Assembly: GCA_016934645.1 (NCBI GenBank)
Contig: JAFGSL010000440.1
Span: 1-10,337, forward strand
From: Anaerolineae bacterium
GTDB taxonomy: Bacteria; Chloroflexota; Anaerolineae; B4-G1; SLSP01
DNA length: 10,337 nucleotides
Reading direction: 5' to 3'
Both the position numbers and the translations under genes were made by a program. The stretch's first letter is position 1; every line of letters starts with the position of its first letter. Shown here piece after piece: positions 1 to 7,059 of the stretch. The notes under the pieces were generated by a model. It was not told where the DNA came from and did no database searches. It worked only from the letters and a program-made list of their open reading frames with translations.

Positions 1-621
1 CACCAATCGTTCCAGGAGTTCACGCTGGTTACAATTGTCGACCAAAAGACACGCGATTTCTTCTTCAGCCTGCTTGTGCGCGGTGATGTCCTGGAAAACC
101 GCCACCCCGCTGACGATATCGCCCTTATCATCAGTCACAGGCGCAGCTCCAGCCAAGATCGTACGCTCTTGACCATCCGGCCAACGGATTAGGATCTCAA
201 CGTCCTTGACGACATGCCCAGTTTCCAGGGCCTGCACCAACGGCATCTCCTCTAGTGGGAAGAGTGAGCCGTTGAGTCGGTAAGTCGTGTGAGCACGCTC
301 CGGGTGACGCACATTTCCGGCGATCCTGCCATCCAAGATCGATTCTGCTGCCGAATTATTCATCAGGACTGTGCCGTCTCCATCGCAGACGATCACACCT
401 ACAGGCATCACGTCGAGAAGAGAGCGCAGCAGGTTGTTTGCTATCTGATTTTCTCCCAGCTCATCCCGCTGTCGACGCAATGCGTCATCGGCCTCCCGAA
501 TCTCGGCAAGGATTGCAGAGAATTCGTCTCGGAGTTCAGCAAAAAGCTCCTGCTTCTCTGTAGGCAGGTCCTCTAGCCGCTTCTCTGTAGTCCTGATCCG
601 TTGCTCCAAACTTTGCCCCAT
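1..621 (-). CDS. PAS-domain sensor protein, N-terminal part (runs off the left edge)
   Basis: The frame is open from an ATG at 619-621 to the window edge, giving 207 residues and no stop. Residues 8-65 are charged and heptad-like (a probable coiled coil rich in E, R, K and L). Residues 66-185 read as one PAS domain: it opens with LLDVMPVGVIVCD and ends with the hallmark VFQDITAHKQAEEE, the usual PAS-to-linker transition. The text after it (QRELLERLV) looks like the start of a linker into a further PAS, GAF or kinase module outside the window. No membrane segment is visible, so the protein is probably cytoplasmic. The family role is signal sensing for a histidine kinase or a GGDEF-type output; the output domain cannot be seen. 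The sequence AAAGGCGG lies about 5 nt before the ATG and a TATAAT element lies upstream. Confidence 0.8.
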   Translation of the reverse strand, partial: MGQSLEQRIRTTEKRLEDLPTEKQELFAELRDEFSAILAEIREADDALRRQRDELGENQIANNLLRSLLDVMPVGVIVCDGDGTVLMNNSAAESILDGRIAGNVRHPERAHTTYRLNGSLFPLEEMPLVQALETGHVVKDVEILIRWPDGQERTILAGAAPVTDDKGDIVSGVAVFQDITAHKQAEEEIACLLVDNCNQRELLERLV

Positions 622-661
622 ACACGCCGCCTTTGCAGGTAAATTTATCTAGCTCAGCCCA

Positions 662-690
662 ATTATACACAAGGAACAGGGCTAACACCA
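662..690 (-). promoter_or_regulatory. Probable sigma70-type promoter of the PAS sensor gene
   Basis: On the minus strand a perfect TATAAT lies at 667-662, about 40 nt before the ATG at 621. The -35 region around 690-684 (TGGTGT or GGTGTT) is a poor match to TTGACA. The 134-bp gap 622-755 holds nothing else recognisable; no clear terminator hairpin follows the gene ending at 756, which closes with tandem TGA TGA stops. Confidence 0.4.
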
Positions 691-755
691 GTCGCGGCAG
701 GGCCTTATCATTCTCGCGAGCAATGTACGACTTGCGCGTTAAAAATACGATTTCA

Positions 756-1256
756 TCATTTCGCCGCGCCGGGCTTTGTTTTCTTGAACCACCAGACCGC
801 ACCGCCGGCAAGCACGAGCAGCAACACGCCCTCGCTCACCCAGGCCGAGGCCAAATTGAAGAGTTTGAGCATAAATTGCACGTGAGCCTGGCCGCGCGGG
901 GTGATGGAGCCGGAGGTGATGGTCAGCGCGCTATCGCTGGCGTTGGGGCCGATATCCACTGTGCCGTCCACGTTGACGTTGAGCTGACCGGTGAGGGAAG
1001 CGATGCTGTTGATGGCCTCGGTCAGGTCGCCAACGATGGGCGTGTGGGCGATGGCGGCCATCTGCGGTACGAGGTCAAGCAAGCCAACCCGCACCTTCTT
1101 GTTGAAGACCGGCACGGTAGTTTCCACCTCACTTTTGGCAAGGGCGAGCGCGGTGGGCTGCATATTGGTAATGGTCTCGCCCTCGAATTCCAGGTCAACG
1201 TCGGGTGTGTCGCCGCCTAGGTAGAGTTCCACAGTGAGATCGGTCTTAAGCGTCAT
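756..1256 (-). CDS. C-terminal half of a secreted, membrane-anchored protein (frameshifted from the 1292-1909 ORF)
   Basis: This is a 166-residue ORF with no recognised family. It is rich in T, V, D and N, beta-strand-like for about 135 residues, then has one hydrophobic segment (SEGVLLLVLAGGAVWW) followed by FKKTKPGAAK. That is a typical C-terminal anchor with a basic cytoplasmic tail, so the bulk should lie outside the cell. The ATG at 1254-1256 has no Shine-Dalgarno sequence. Reading upstream in the same frame gives sensible protein (APVGLHSIEATAYTAESDPS then MTLK) back to about 1315, where it meets the end of the 1292-1909 ORF. The two ORFs are therefore almost certainly one original gene split by a single missing base, and the annotated start is only the first ATG after the break. 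Confidence 0.6.
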   Translation of the reverse strand: MTLKTDLTVELYLGGDTPDVDLEFEGETITNMQPTALALAKSEVETTVPVFNKKVRVGLLDLVPQMAAIAHTPIVGDLTEAINSIASLTGQLNVNVDGTVDIGPNASDSALTITSGSITPRGQAHVQFMLKLFNLASAWVSEGVLLLVLAGGAVWWFKKTKPGAAK

Positions 1257-1291
1257 TGAGGGATCGCTCTCGGCGGTGTAAGCCGTGGCCT

Positions 1292-1909
1292 CTATGCTGT
1301 GTAGCCCGACGGGCGCGCTACCGAGTTGAGGTTGAAGTCCACCGTTTCGCCAGAAGCGCCTATATTCGTGCTCTGACCGGCCCCAGCAAAGGTCATGTAG
1401 CCCGGCGCATTGCCGTTCCAGTCCACCGTCGCGCGATAGTGATTGTTGACGGATACCGTTTCCAGGAAGTAGCGCTCATATTGTGCATCAAGGTCGTTGA
1501 GGAAAGGCGCAGTGTTTGTCAATTCCCAGGATTCCGACACATCTACGCTGGCGTCCGCATCCTGCATCTGCGAGACGCCCCAGCCAAACCTATCAGGCGT
1601 GAAAATACCTTTTTCGCCGGTGACGGTGTTGCCTGACGCAGTGAGGTTTTCCAGCGTCAACTGAAGGCTATCGGATGAACTGCCCCCCATAGATATGCCA
1701 TTACAGGTGACAGGAAAGCTGCCGTTGAGTTGCGCCGTAATCTCGAAGACCGGTAAACCGCTGCCGCTGACGGTCCCGCCAGTGACAGTGAAGTTGCCTT
1801 CGCCTGAACACGTCGTGGTGGTACCGAGTGCGCCGGCCGCCACGACAACGCTCATGCTCAACTCGCCCTCTGTGATCGCGTTGTCGCCATTCACCCTGGC
1901 AGCACACAC
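1292..1909 (-). CDS. N-terminal half of the same broken secreted protein
   Basis: The ORF has 205 residues from a GTG at 1907-1909; no ribosome binding site or signal peptide is visible, so the true 5' end is missing or lies in another frame. The sequence is Gly, Ser, Thr and Asn rich with paired cysteines (TTTTCSGEG and FPVTCNGIS), as in extracellular beta-sandwich proteins; no family is recognised. It ends with VDFNLNSVARPSGYTA and a TAG. Restoring one base near 1320-1330 gives VDFNLNLGSAPVGLHS and joins the frame of 756-1256. At the 5' end the alternative frame reads VINSDFTNDNSPC and then meets this ORF in the run GTGTGTG at about 1903-1909; a two-base slip there would give SPCAARVNGDNA. 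The whole appears to be a decayed or error-damaged surface protein. Confidence 0.55.
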   Translation of the reverse strand: MCAARVNGDNAITEGELSMSVVVAAGALGTTTTCSGEGNFTVTGGTVSGSGLPVFEITAQLNGSFPVTCNGISMGGSSSDSLQLTLENLTASGNTVTGEKGIFTPDRFGWGVSQMQDADASVDVSESWELTNTAPFLNDLDAQYERYFLETVSVNNHYRATVDWNGNAPGYMTFAGAGQSTNIGASGETVDFNLNSVARPSGYTA

Positions 1910-2279
1910 GGCGAATTGTCATTGGTAAAATCGCTGTTGATGACCTGCGGCGTCGTTACACCCACAGGAGCCACCAAATCTTCTCACCGCCCCAATCGGA
2001 TTCAAAAACGATGCTGCCATCCGGCGCATAGTCCGGGTGATGCAGCGCGTTATCCATAGTGCCTCCCATGTCAGTGGGCTGTGCCACCACACGGAAGCCA
2101 CTGCCGTTGGTGTTAACCTCGCAGATAGCCGTACCCTCTTGCCCATACGGAACCGGACTGCAATCGAAAACGACCTTGCTCCCGTCCGCCGAAAGCACAG
2201 GATGCTCGTTGTAATCGTAGGTAGAATCGCCCGTCAACAGCACCGGCGCACCCCACGCGCTGCCGTCGCGCCGGACAGC
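1891..2279 (-). pseudogene. Cut-off C-terminal continuation of the lipoprotein's TolB-like propeller
   Basis: Directly after the TAG at 2280-2282 the same frame stays open to a TAA at 1956-1958 and reads as TolB/PD40 repeat protein: AVRRDGSAWGAPVLLTGD, then NEHPVLSADGSKVVFD, YGQEGTAICEVNTNGSG and HHPDYAPDGSIVFESDWGG. The DGS and SADGSKVVF or APDGSIVF signatures are PD40 hallmarks. The expected residue at the TAG is Tyr (DLYAVRRDG is a typical blade start). Near 1966-1970 a single missing base (KIW WLLW versus KIW VAPVG) moves the frame to a stretch ending at a TGA at 1891-1893. Past that point the PD40 pattern is gone, so the end of the propeller is lost or fused to the neighbouring gene. No ribosome binding site supports separate translation from the internal ATG at 2241-2243. 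Confidence 0.6.
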
Positions 2280-4067
2280 CTACAAGTCCAGCGCGTGCGA
2301 GTCCCCCTCTTCCGGGTAGACGATCGGCGCGCCACCGGAGGCCACTGCGCTGAAGGCGGGATGCAACAGCGTCCCATCCGCGCGCACGACCTCGTAGCTG
2401 GAGTAGTCACTCTTCACCAACACCAAACACGCCCACTCTATGCACTCCGGATCAAAGCGGCCCGTAGAGGCCAGCGACCACGCGCCATCGGGCGAGACGT
2501 TGAGCCACTCGTCGTCCGCACCGGCGGAAAGCATATCCAACGCCGCGCTCACATTCTCCGGTGTCGCACCTCCCTGCGCGGCCACGCGATAGAGGCGATC
2601 GCCCATGCGGTAGGTGATATGTCCGGCGGGCGCCGGGGGCGAGGACGCCGCCGCTGTGGCCGTGACCAGGGGAAGGAACACGGTGGCCGTGGGCGTGAAC
2701 GGTGTCTCCGCTTGCAGCTCAAACGCACCGATGTCATAGCCTGCGCCGGCCGGGCGGGGATCGCCGGCGAGGTCCACTGCGATACCGGCCTCCGTGCTGC
2801 CGGCGTCCACTGCCGGGCTATCGGCACGTAGGCGATAGTCGTGGCCCACTGGGTCCACGAACAGCACATCCGGCGTCCCCAGGAATGAGTGCCCATCGTA
2901 ACCAAGTGCCTGCCACTGCGCCAGTGTCAAGATGGAGTCACCATCATCGGTGGTAAAGCGATCCACCACAACGTTATAGTCGCTGACCAGGCTACTCAGT
3001 CCGGCAGGAACGTTGATGCTGCCCCGGTAGCTATGGTCGGAATAGAAGATGTTGTTGAGGATGATATTGCCGGTGCAATCATCGGCAGCGACCAGCATCG
3101 CCCACCGGCCATCATCGGCGATCAGAATCGTATTGTGGACAACATAGTTGTCCGAAGAACAGACCGCACCGTTCTCCTGGAAGAGCGCAATACCGGTGGC
3201 GTGATTCGCGTAGATAAGGTTGTTCGCCACGAGTGTCTGACTCACGCCGTCCATGTTGATGGCCGCGCCGCCGCCTGTCCCGTTTTCGTAGAGCGTGTTG
3301 CCCGTCACCTGCCCGTCCGACAGCACGCCGTCACCGCCCATCTCCGCATCGCCGTTGAGGTGGATGCCGCAGTAAACATTGTCGTGGCTAATATTACCCC
3401 GGATGATGAAGCGTTTGCTGCTGTTGTTGACGTAGATGCCGTGCTCGCCGTTGTGGTGCGTCTCGTTGTTCTCGATCAGCACGTCGTCGGTGAAGGCAGC
3501 AAAAATGCCGGTGCGTTCGTTGCTCAGGCCGTTGTCGTGGACGTGGTTGCCGCGCACGGTGATATGGTGCGCGTGGATTTCCTCGCCACCGCGAATGTCG
3601 ATGCCCCAACCGGGCGCGCCGGTCACTTCCAGGCCCTCGATAACCCAATAAGCCACGGGGGTATCCCAGTTTTCGATTTCGAGGCCGCTCTCGTGGGCGT
3701 TCTGTGGGCCGGGCGTGTTGATCACGACCGTTGCGCCGGGCGCAGCCTTGAGCGTGAGTGGGGCTGTCACCGTGCCGGAGCTTTCCAGACGCGCGCCGGC
3801 ATACGTCCCGCTCTTGACCAGCACTGTGTCGCCAGGCACAAGCTGCTCCACCGCGTGCTGGATCGTCTGCCAGGGATGCGCCTCGCTGCCGTCATTGGTA
3901 TCGTCGTTGCCGTCGGGCGCGACGTAGTACGTCGCGCCGCTGGGCGCGTGCAGCGTGGCAGCAGGAGGCGCGAGCGTAGGGACATCCCCAGACTCAGGAT
4001 AAGGTGTGGAGCCACAACTGGTCATCAGCACCAGAATGGCCCAGAACCAGAAACCATATTTGTGCAT
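2280..4067 (-). CDS. Lipoprotein with right-handed beta-helix and truncated TolB-like propeller
   Basis: This 595-residue lipoprotein starts at the ATG 4065-4067. AGGAG lies 12 nt before it, or 6 nt before an in-frame GTG at 4071-4073 that may be the real start. Residues 1-18 (MHKYGFWFWAILVLMTSC) form a signal peptide with lipobox and lipidated Cys18. Residues 46-90 (YYVAPDGNDDTNDGS, PWQTIQHAV, PGDTVLVKSGTYAG) open a pectate-lyase-like beta-helix whose Asn-rich rungs (GNHVHDNG, NNETHHNGEHGIYV, GNTLYENG) run to about 370. Residues 418-451 (SPAVDAGS to DIGAFELQ) match the ending found in choice-of-anchor Q type proteins. A Pro/Ala/Thr linker (452-482) leads to PD40 repeats (WLNVSPDGAW). The protein stops at a TAG although PD40 sequence continues in frame. 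It probably acts at the cell surface, perhaps on polysaccharide; no catalytic residues can be assigned. A fused but truncated propeller is unusual. Confidence 0.8.
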   Translation of the reverse strand: MHKYGFWFWAILVLMTSCGSTPYPESGDVPTLAPPAATLHAPSGATYYVAPDGNDDTNDGSEAHPWQTIQHAVEQLVPGDTVLVKSGTYAGARLESSGTVTAPLTLKAAPGATVVINTPGPQNAHESGLEIENWDTPVAYWVIEGLEVTGAPGWGIDIRGGEEIHAHHITVRGNHVHDNGLSNERTGIFAAFTDDVLIENNETHHNGEHGIYVNNSSKRFIIRGNISHDNVYCGIHLNGDAEMGGDGVLSDGQVTGNTLYENGTGGGAAINMDGVSQTLVANNLIYANHATGIALFQENGAVCSSDNYVVHNTILIADDGRWAMLVAADDCTGNIILNNIFYSDHSYRGSINVPAGLSSLVSDYNVVVDRFTTDDGDSILTLAQWQALGYDGHSFLGTPDVLFVDPVGHDYRLRADSPAVDAGSTEAGIAVDLAGDPRPAGAGYDIGAFELQAETPFTPTATVFLPLVTATAAASSPPAPAGHITYRMGDRLYRVAAQGGATPENVSAALDMLSAGADDEWLNVSPDGAWSLASTGRFDPECIEWACLVLVKSDYSSYEVVRADGTLLHPAFSAVASGGAPIVYPEEGDSHALDL

Positions 4068-4099
4068 TTTCACTGTTTTCTCCTGTTCTGATTTCGTTC

Positions 4100-4987
4100 C
4101 TATTCCCACAAAGGCCGGAACACTTTCGGCATATCGGGCAAGTACGCGATTCTGATAGTCTCCCCGATAATCAGTTGCTCGTAGACTTTCTTCGATACGC
4201 TATGGCGGACAGGCCCCACACCTGGCAGCTCATACGCGACGTAATAAGTGACACTGTCGGAGTCTTCGTGTTTGAAACAGTCGAGTAACAGCACATCTGC
4301 CAGCATGCCCTCATTATCCAGCCGGGTGGCCTTACGATAGTATCCACGGCTCACCAGCGTTAAGAGCAAAATAAGCATCCCCACACCGCCCAGGATGATC
4401 AAAGGCCAGTATTCCACCTTACCGGGCGTGTACAGCGCGTGGATTCGCACGATACGCGGGTCGCTGCGGGCATAGATGATGTCGATTTTGCCACCGTACT
4501 CCACACGGCCATAAAAACTCCAAGGCACGCTGTCCCGGCGGTTGATGTCCAAGTGTTGATCGTTGGCCACCCCGCTGAAGCTGTAGGAGACATAGTAGGT
4601 ATCGCTGTCCTCACCTTCGGAGATCTCCTTGCCGGTAACTTTGGCGGTCACAACGATGCCTTCCGTTTGCAATAGCCGGGCTTCACGGATTTCATTCCGT
4701 TGAATGAGCCAACCCGCAGCGATCAGCGCCAACCCGACAAACAACAGGATAACGGTGATCACCAACATTGTTCTGGCTTTGAATGTTGGCATAACAATGG
4801 GATATTTGAGCGCCGGGCGCATTGAAGCAGATTGGGCCTGGATTTGTGCGGCAATGCCCTGTAAACCGCCGGCGCGCTTCAGTGCTTTGGTTGCTTTGAT
4901 GATCCCAAAAAACATGATCGCCAAAAACAACACTACAGAACTCACAGCCATCAAAATGAAAAGTATGCCCATTGCGTTCTCGCTCAC
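4100..4987 (-). CDS. Membrane protein with two DUF3592 domains
   Basis: This 295-residue protein starts at GTG 4985-4987, supported by GGAGG six nt upstream and only 15 bp after the previous stop. Membrane segments lie at about 8-30, 71-95 and 193-213. Between the second and third is a DUF3592 domain (about 104-186): TEGIVVTAKVTGKE, DTYYVSYSFSG, and a closing IIYARSDPRIVRI. After the third is a second copy (about 217-292): GMLADVLLLDC, VTYYVAYELPG, and IRIAYLPDMPKVFR. DUF3592 proteins are small-domain membrane proteins of unknown function; two copies in one chain look like an internal duplication. The gene lies between a CPBP protease and the beta-helix lipoprotein, all co-directional, which suggests co-transcription. 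A broken single-domain relative lies at 6629-7047. Confidence 0.8.
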   Translation of the reverse strand: MSENAMGILFILMAVSSVVLFLAIMFFGIIKATKALKRAGGLQGIAAQIQAQSASMRPALKYPIVMPTFKARTMLVITVILLFVGLALIAAGWLIQRNEIREARLLQTEGIVVTAKVTGKEISEGEDSDTYYVSYSFSGVANDQHLDINRRDSVPWSFYGRVEYGGKIDIIYARSDPRIVRIHALYTPGKVEYWPLIILGGVGMLILLLTLVSRGYYRKATRLDNEGMLADVLLLDCFKHEDSDSVTYYVAYELPGVGPVRHSVSKKVYEQLIIGETIRIAYLPDMPKVFRPLWE

Positions 4988-5002
4988 TAAAAACCTCCAG
5001 CC

Positions 5003-5785
5003 TTAAATGCCCAAAACGCCCAAGAAAATCGGGAACAGTCCCACGCCGTTGGTAATGAAGTGAATAACCAGTCCCGGGGTGTTGTTATCCCGGCGCAGCA
5101 CCACCCACGTCAGTCCAAGACTCAGGGGCAGCAGATTGAGCAAATCCCACCACTTGAAGATGTGAAAGCCGGTCCACAGCACCCCGTGGACCACCCAGGT
5201 CAGTGCACCGAAGGCAAGAAGCTGGCGCGGCAGGATGTACCCACGCCACCAGAATTCCTCCCCAACGACGTTGATGATCAACGCAATAACAGACACAACC
5301 AAAATGACCCAGTTGCCGCGCAACCCACCGGCAGCGATGTCGAGTGTTTCCTGGGTGAACACTGTGCGGGGATTCATAAACGCGGGCAGCGACGCGGGCA
5401 GTGGCATTACACCGCTCTCGATCAGCCAGGCCGAAAATCGTGTGATCGCCACGTAGGCTGCTATCTCCACGGCGAAGACGAGGGCCGTCCAGCCCCAGTC
5501 CGCCACCGACATCCGCCGGTAGTTGAAGCGTTCCATAAGCGCGCGCCAGGTCAGTGGATGGCCTTCCAGCCGGAAAGCGACCAGAGCCATGACCAGCATC
5601 AGCGCCAGGGGAAGCACCGTCCCGATCAAATAGGCCATGTAGGGCGTCATTCCCTGCCGCGTCAGGTAAGGCATCAGCACGTAAAAGCCGCTGACCATGC
5701 AGAGCGCCGGGAGGCCGAAGTACAACAACGACAGGCCCAAACCTAACGGGTGTATCGTTGGATTTACTGACAGATGCTTTTTCAT
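5003..5785 (-). CDS. CPBP family intramembrane metalloprotease
   Basis: This 260-residue, highly hydrophobic protein has about six to eight membrane segments. The CPBP (Abi/CAAX protease-like) motifs are all present: EEFWWR with Glu176, Glu177 and Arg181; FHIFKWW with His208; and HFITN with His242 and Asn246. These build the intramembrane metal site in the family, which includes Rce1-type CAAX proteases and bacteriocin self-immunity proteins. The substrate is unknown here. The start is ATG 5783-5785 with a weak AGGA four nt upstream. It follows the kinase-like gene by 23 bp and precedes the DUF3592 gene by 15 bp, so it is probably in one operon with both. Its length is typical and it looks intact. 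Confidence 0.88.
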   Translation of the reverse strand: MKKHLSVNPTIHPLGLGLSLLYFGLPALCMVSGFYVLMPYLTRQGMTPYMAYLIGTVLPLALMLVMALVAFRLEGHPLTWRALMERFNYRRMSVADWGWTALVFAVEIAAYVAITRFSAWLIESGVMPLPASLPAFMNPRTVFTQETLDIAAGGLRGNWVILVVSVIALIINVVGEEFWWRGYILPRQLLAFGALTWVVHGVLWTGFHIFKWWDLLNLLPLSLGLTWVVLRRDNNTPGLVIHFITNGVGLFPIFLGVLGI

Positions 5786-5808
5786 AACATCCTAATTCCT
5801 TTCCTAAA

Positions 5809-6585
5809 CTATCTATCGCGCGGCAAGGTAAACCAGAAACGGTTGCCCTGTCCCACCACGCTTTCCACGCCCACCTCACCGCCGAGTTTGACAATAATGC
5901 GTTGGACGATGGAGAGTCCCAAGCCGTGGCCCTCGACGCGCACCTGGTGCAGGCGGTTGAATTGGGGAAAAAGGCCGCTTTGCTGTTCTTCGGTCAAGCC
6001 GGGGCCATTGTCCTGCACCCAGAACTGGAGACTGGATGCTGGAAGCTGGATACCGGATGCTGGATCAGGTTTCGAGTCGCGTGCTTCCAGTGTGGTGTAT
6101 CCGAGTTCTACGCGGGGCGGTGTCCCACCGTACTTGAGCGCGTTGCCCAGCGCCCAGACCGCAGACCAGGGCGGCGTGTTCACATAGATGACGGCGACAA
6201 GCAGCAACAGCCAGTACGGCGAAGTCCAATCCCCAACCACAAACAGCAAGGCGCAATCAGTCAAAGTCACAACACACTGTAACCCCATACCAAGCAGGTA
6301 AGGATGAATACGTCGGCGCCCATAACGGGCGACGAAGGCGACGATCAAATAGGGCATCACAAGTCCCAGAAGGCGCAATATCAGCAACGGGACCAAATGT
6401 TGTGGGTAGAGCAGCCAATCCATCCCCCCAAAGAGGATCATACTCAACGCGCCCATGGTACCCATTGGCACGTATATGCGTTCCCAGCAATACGCCTGCG
6501 CTTCAGCCTCAAAGGCCGGGGCCAACGCGCGGTGTTCCGGTGGAATCGGATCAAACAAGGTAACAAGTTTCTTTATAGCTTTCAT
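5809..6585 (-). CDS. Membrane histidine-kinase-like protein lacking the phospho-acceptor domain
   Basis: The 258-residue protein has about four membrane segments between 43 and 135, followed directly by a kinase ATPase domain: N box NALKYGG (Asn148), G1 box QDNGPGL (Asp192), F box LFPQF (205-209), G2 box GHGLGLSIV (219-227) and G3 GQGNRFWFTLP (245-255). The HisKA dimerisation helix with its His, and any PAS or linker region, are absent; the last membrane segment runs straight into the N box (VIYVNTPPWSAVWALG), as expected from an in-frame internal deletion. The ATPase fold is complete, so ATP binding is possible, but autophosphorylation is not expected. A low-complexity insert (GIQLPASSLQ) lies between the N and G1 boxes. 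The start ATG 6583-6585 has no good ribosome binding site. It leads the CPBP/DUF3592 gene row. It may be a decayed kinase or a repurposed one. Confidence 0.75.
   Translation of the reverse strand: MKAIKKLVTLFDPIPPEHRALAPAFEAEAQAYCWERIYVPMGTMGALSMILFGGMDWLLYPQHLVPLLILRLLGLVMPYLIVAFVARYGRRRIHPYLLGMGLQCVVTLTDCALLFVVGDWTSPYWLLLLVAVIYVNTPPWSAVWALGNALKYGGTPPRVELGYTTLEARDSKPDPASGIQLPASSLQFWVQDNGPGLTEEQQSGLFPQFNRLHQVRVEGHGLGLSIVQRIIVKLGGEVGVESVVGQGNRFWFTLPRDR
6024..6068 (-). repeat. Degenerate short tandem repeat inside the kinase ATPase domain
   Basis: On the plus strand the units CTGGAGA, CTGGATG, CTGGAAG, CTGGATAC, CGGATG and CTGGATC follow each other with a 6-8 base step. In the minus-strand frame they encode PDPASGIQLPASSLQ, inserted between the N and G1 boxes, a loop where the ATPase fold tolerates insertions. 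It looks like replication slippage or a repeat-family insertion that keeps the frame open. Confidence 0.5.
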
Positions 6586-6628
6586 TATCGATACTTTGTT
6601 TGTCTCTACCTCTTGAAATCAACACCGA

Positions 6629-7047
6629 TCAAAATGTCAAGGTATACACCATAATCATCACCAGCAACAACACGCCTTCAAACACCAGACCAATATCCAG
6701 CATCCAGAGATTTAGAAAGTCAGCTATTTCGGCATTCTCCGGATCGCGGGGATTCTAGACGACGGGCACTTCCATACCAATCTCATAAAGGGCTTACTCC
6801 AACTCACCCTAGAGGTCAAAGTATATGTTTCGCCGGACGGTGTTTGATAGCGAAGCATAGAGGAGTATCGTGGTCTGGTACTGGCCTGGGTGACGTAAGT
6901 CTTGTGATCGAAGATCACGCCCCTAGTTTTCTTCGTACGCAGCAACCACAACGCTTTTGCGATTATGCCAACAATGCCGCCGACGCACAAAAAGCCTCCA
7001 ACGGCAGCTATCACATACGTATACCAGGGAAAACTCAAAAGGTCCAT
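6629..7047 (-). pseudogene. Broken single-domain DUF3592 membrane protein
   Basis: The start is ATG 7045-7047 with AAGGA seven nt upstream. The reading opens with a membrane segment (YVIAAVGGFLCVGGIVGIIA), then the DUF3592 core (GVIFDHKTYVTQ, YSSMLRYQTPSGETYTLTS). Near 6784-6791 one base is missing: the frame changes from SWSKPF to YEIGMEVPVV. A TAG at 6755-6757 then replaces the Tyr expected in VVYNPRDPENAEI. Beyond it the frame continues through ADFLNLWMLDIGLVFEG and a second membrane segment (VLLLVMIMVYTLTF) to a TGA at 6629-6631. The total of 419 bp is one short of a multiple of three, which fits one missing base. Without repair the ORF ends in shifted residues at 6724. The layout (TM, domain, TM) is the family norm, so this was a normal gene, now broken twice or damaged by sequence errors. 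Confidence 0.75.
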
Positions 7048-7059
7048 TTGCCGTTCCTT

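Noticed and set aside
2889..4091. A 400-codon open frame on the plus strand opposite the beta-helix gene.
   Set aside because: It has no ribosome site and no family features, with composition expected from the complement of a GC-rich repeat protein.
5060..5746. Long plus-strand frame opposite the CPBP protease gene.
   Set aside because: The minus strand carries complete protease motifs; this frame is Gln/His/Arg-rich shadow sequence.
2280..6757. Amber recoding (TAG read as Tyr or another residue), since two TAG codons interrupt genes at expected Tyr positions.
   Set aside because: Intact neighbours end in TAG (4100-4102, 5809-5811 and the nitrilase at 8804-8806), and both interrupted genes also carry frameshifts. 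Mutation or sequence error is simpler.
6784..6791. Programmed -1 frameshift at CCCTTTA in the DUF3592 gene.
   Set aside because: The heptamer is not in the phase needed for tandem slippage (codons are CCC TTT), and a TAG follows soon after the shift.
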